A stretch of DNA of 64,000 nt from Psychrobacillus lasiicapitis. Its GTDB lineage: Bacteria > Bacillota > Bacilli > Bacillales_A > Planococcaceae. The stretch spans positions 367,389 through 431,388 of the forward strand of contig NZ_VDGH01000003.1 in NCBI RefSeq assembly GCF_006861795.1, written 5' to 3'. This document shows positions 63,950 through 64,000 of the stretch, in pieces. A model generated the notes under the pieces. That model was not told where the DNA came from and made no database searches. It saw nothing but the letters and a program-made list of their open reading frames with translations. The position numbers and the translations under genes are program-made. How positions within the stretch are numbered: the stretch's first letter is position 1; every line of letters begins with the position of its first letter.

Positions 63950-64000
63950 TATTATGGAGAGTTTGATCCTGGCTCAGGACGAACGCTGGCGGCGTGCCTA
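63950..64000 (+). rRNA. rrs: 16S ribosomal RNA, 5' end (cut by window edge)
   Basis: GGAGAGTTTGATCCTGGCTC followed by AGGACGAACGCTGGCGGCGT is the universal 16S start. The mature 5' end is placed near 63950 by alignment with B. subtilis. The remainder is outside the window. Confidence 0.97.

Overview
This window is a chromosomal segment of a low-GC, spore-forming Gram-positive bacterium of the Bacillales. It carries the conserved block that in Bacillus subtilis runs from ctsR through the str, S10, spc and alpha ribosomal clusters to the next rRNA operon. Protein sequences and gene order fit the Planococcaceae/Caryophanaceae (Psychrobacillus, Lysinibacillus or Sporosarcina type), but the genus is an inference. 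Spore-linked genes (sigH, cwlD, gerD, kbaA, a pdaB-like gene) point to an endospore former. Nearly everything is on the + strand; only gerD and the pdaB-like gene are on the - strand.

Layout. 1-4434: the clp stress operon (ctsR 3' part, mcsA, mcsB, clpC). 4557-14685: radA, a PIN/TRAM membrane protein, ispD, ispF, gltX, a Cys T-box leader with cysE-cysS, mrnC, rlmB, yacP and sigH. disA, usually between radA and yacL, is absent. 14763-19035: rpmG, secE, nusG and the L11-L1 and L10-L12 genes with their leaders, then rsmC. 19264-31380: rpoB, rpoC, an L7Ae-like gene, rpsL, rpsG, fusA, tuf. 31477-37453: an accessory insertion at the tuf/rpsJ junction, made of a BceRS-BceAB type peptide-antibiotic sensing and resistance module plus a YuiF-type transporter. 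37544-52133: S10 leader, then the S10, spc and alpha clusters from rpsJ to rplQ, including secY and adk. 52431-56707: the ECF transporter genes ecfA1-ecfA2-ecfT, truA, rplM and rpsI. 57265-59623: a second accessory patch (broken GNAT gene, MFS transporter, intact GNAT gene). 59682-64000: cwlD, salA, gerD, kbaA, a pdaB-like gene, then an rRNA promoter and the first bases of 16S rRNA.

Most genes make the translation and transcription machinery. They are controlled by strong sigma-A promoters, leader RNAs (T-box, L10, L13, S10, putative L1 sites) and intrinsic terminators. Around this core the window shows local gene decay and insertion. Between adk and infA lies a collinear relic of map (methionine aminopeptidase). 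A GNAT gene that was translationally coupled to the MFS gene is broken by a nonsense codon and frameshifts. The Bce-like module carries a 24-bp palindrome placed like a response-regulator operator. A promoter-terminator pair just upstream of the S10 promoter could make a roughly 90-nt RNA. I found no prophage, insertion sequence, CRISPR array or convincing new defence system.
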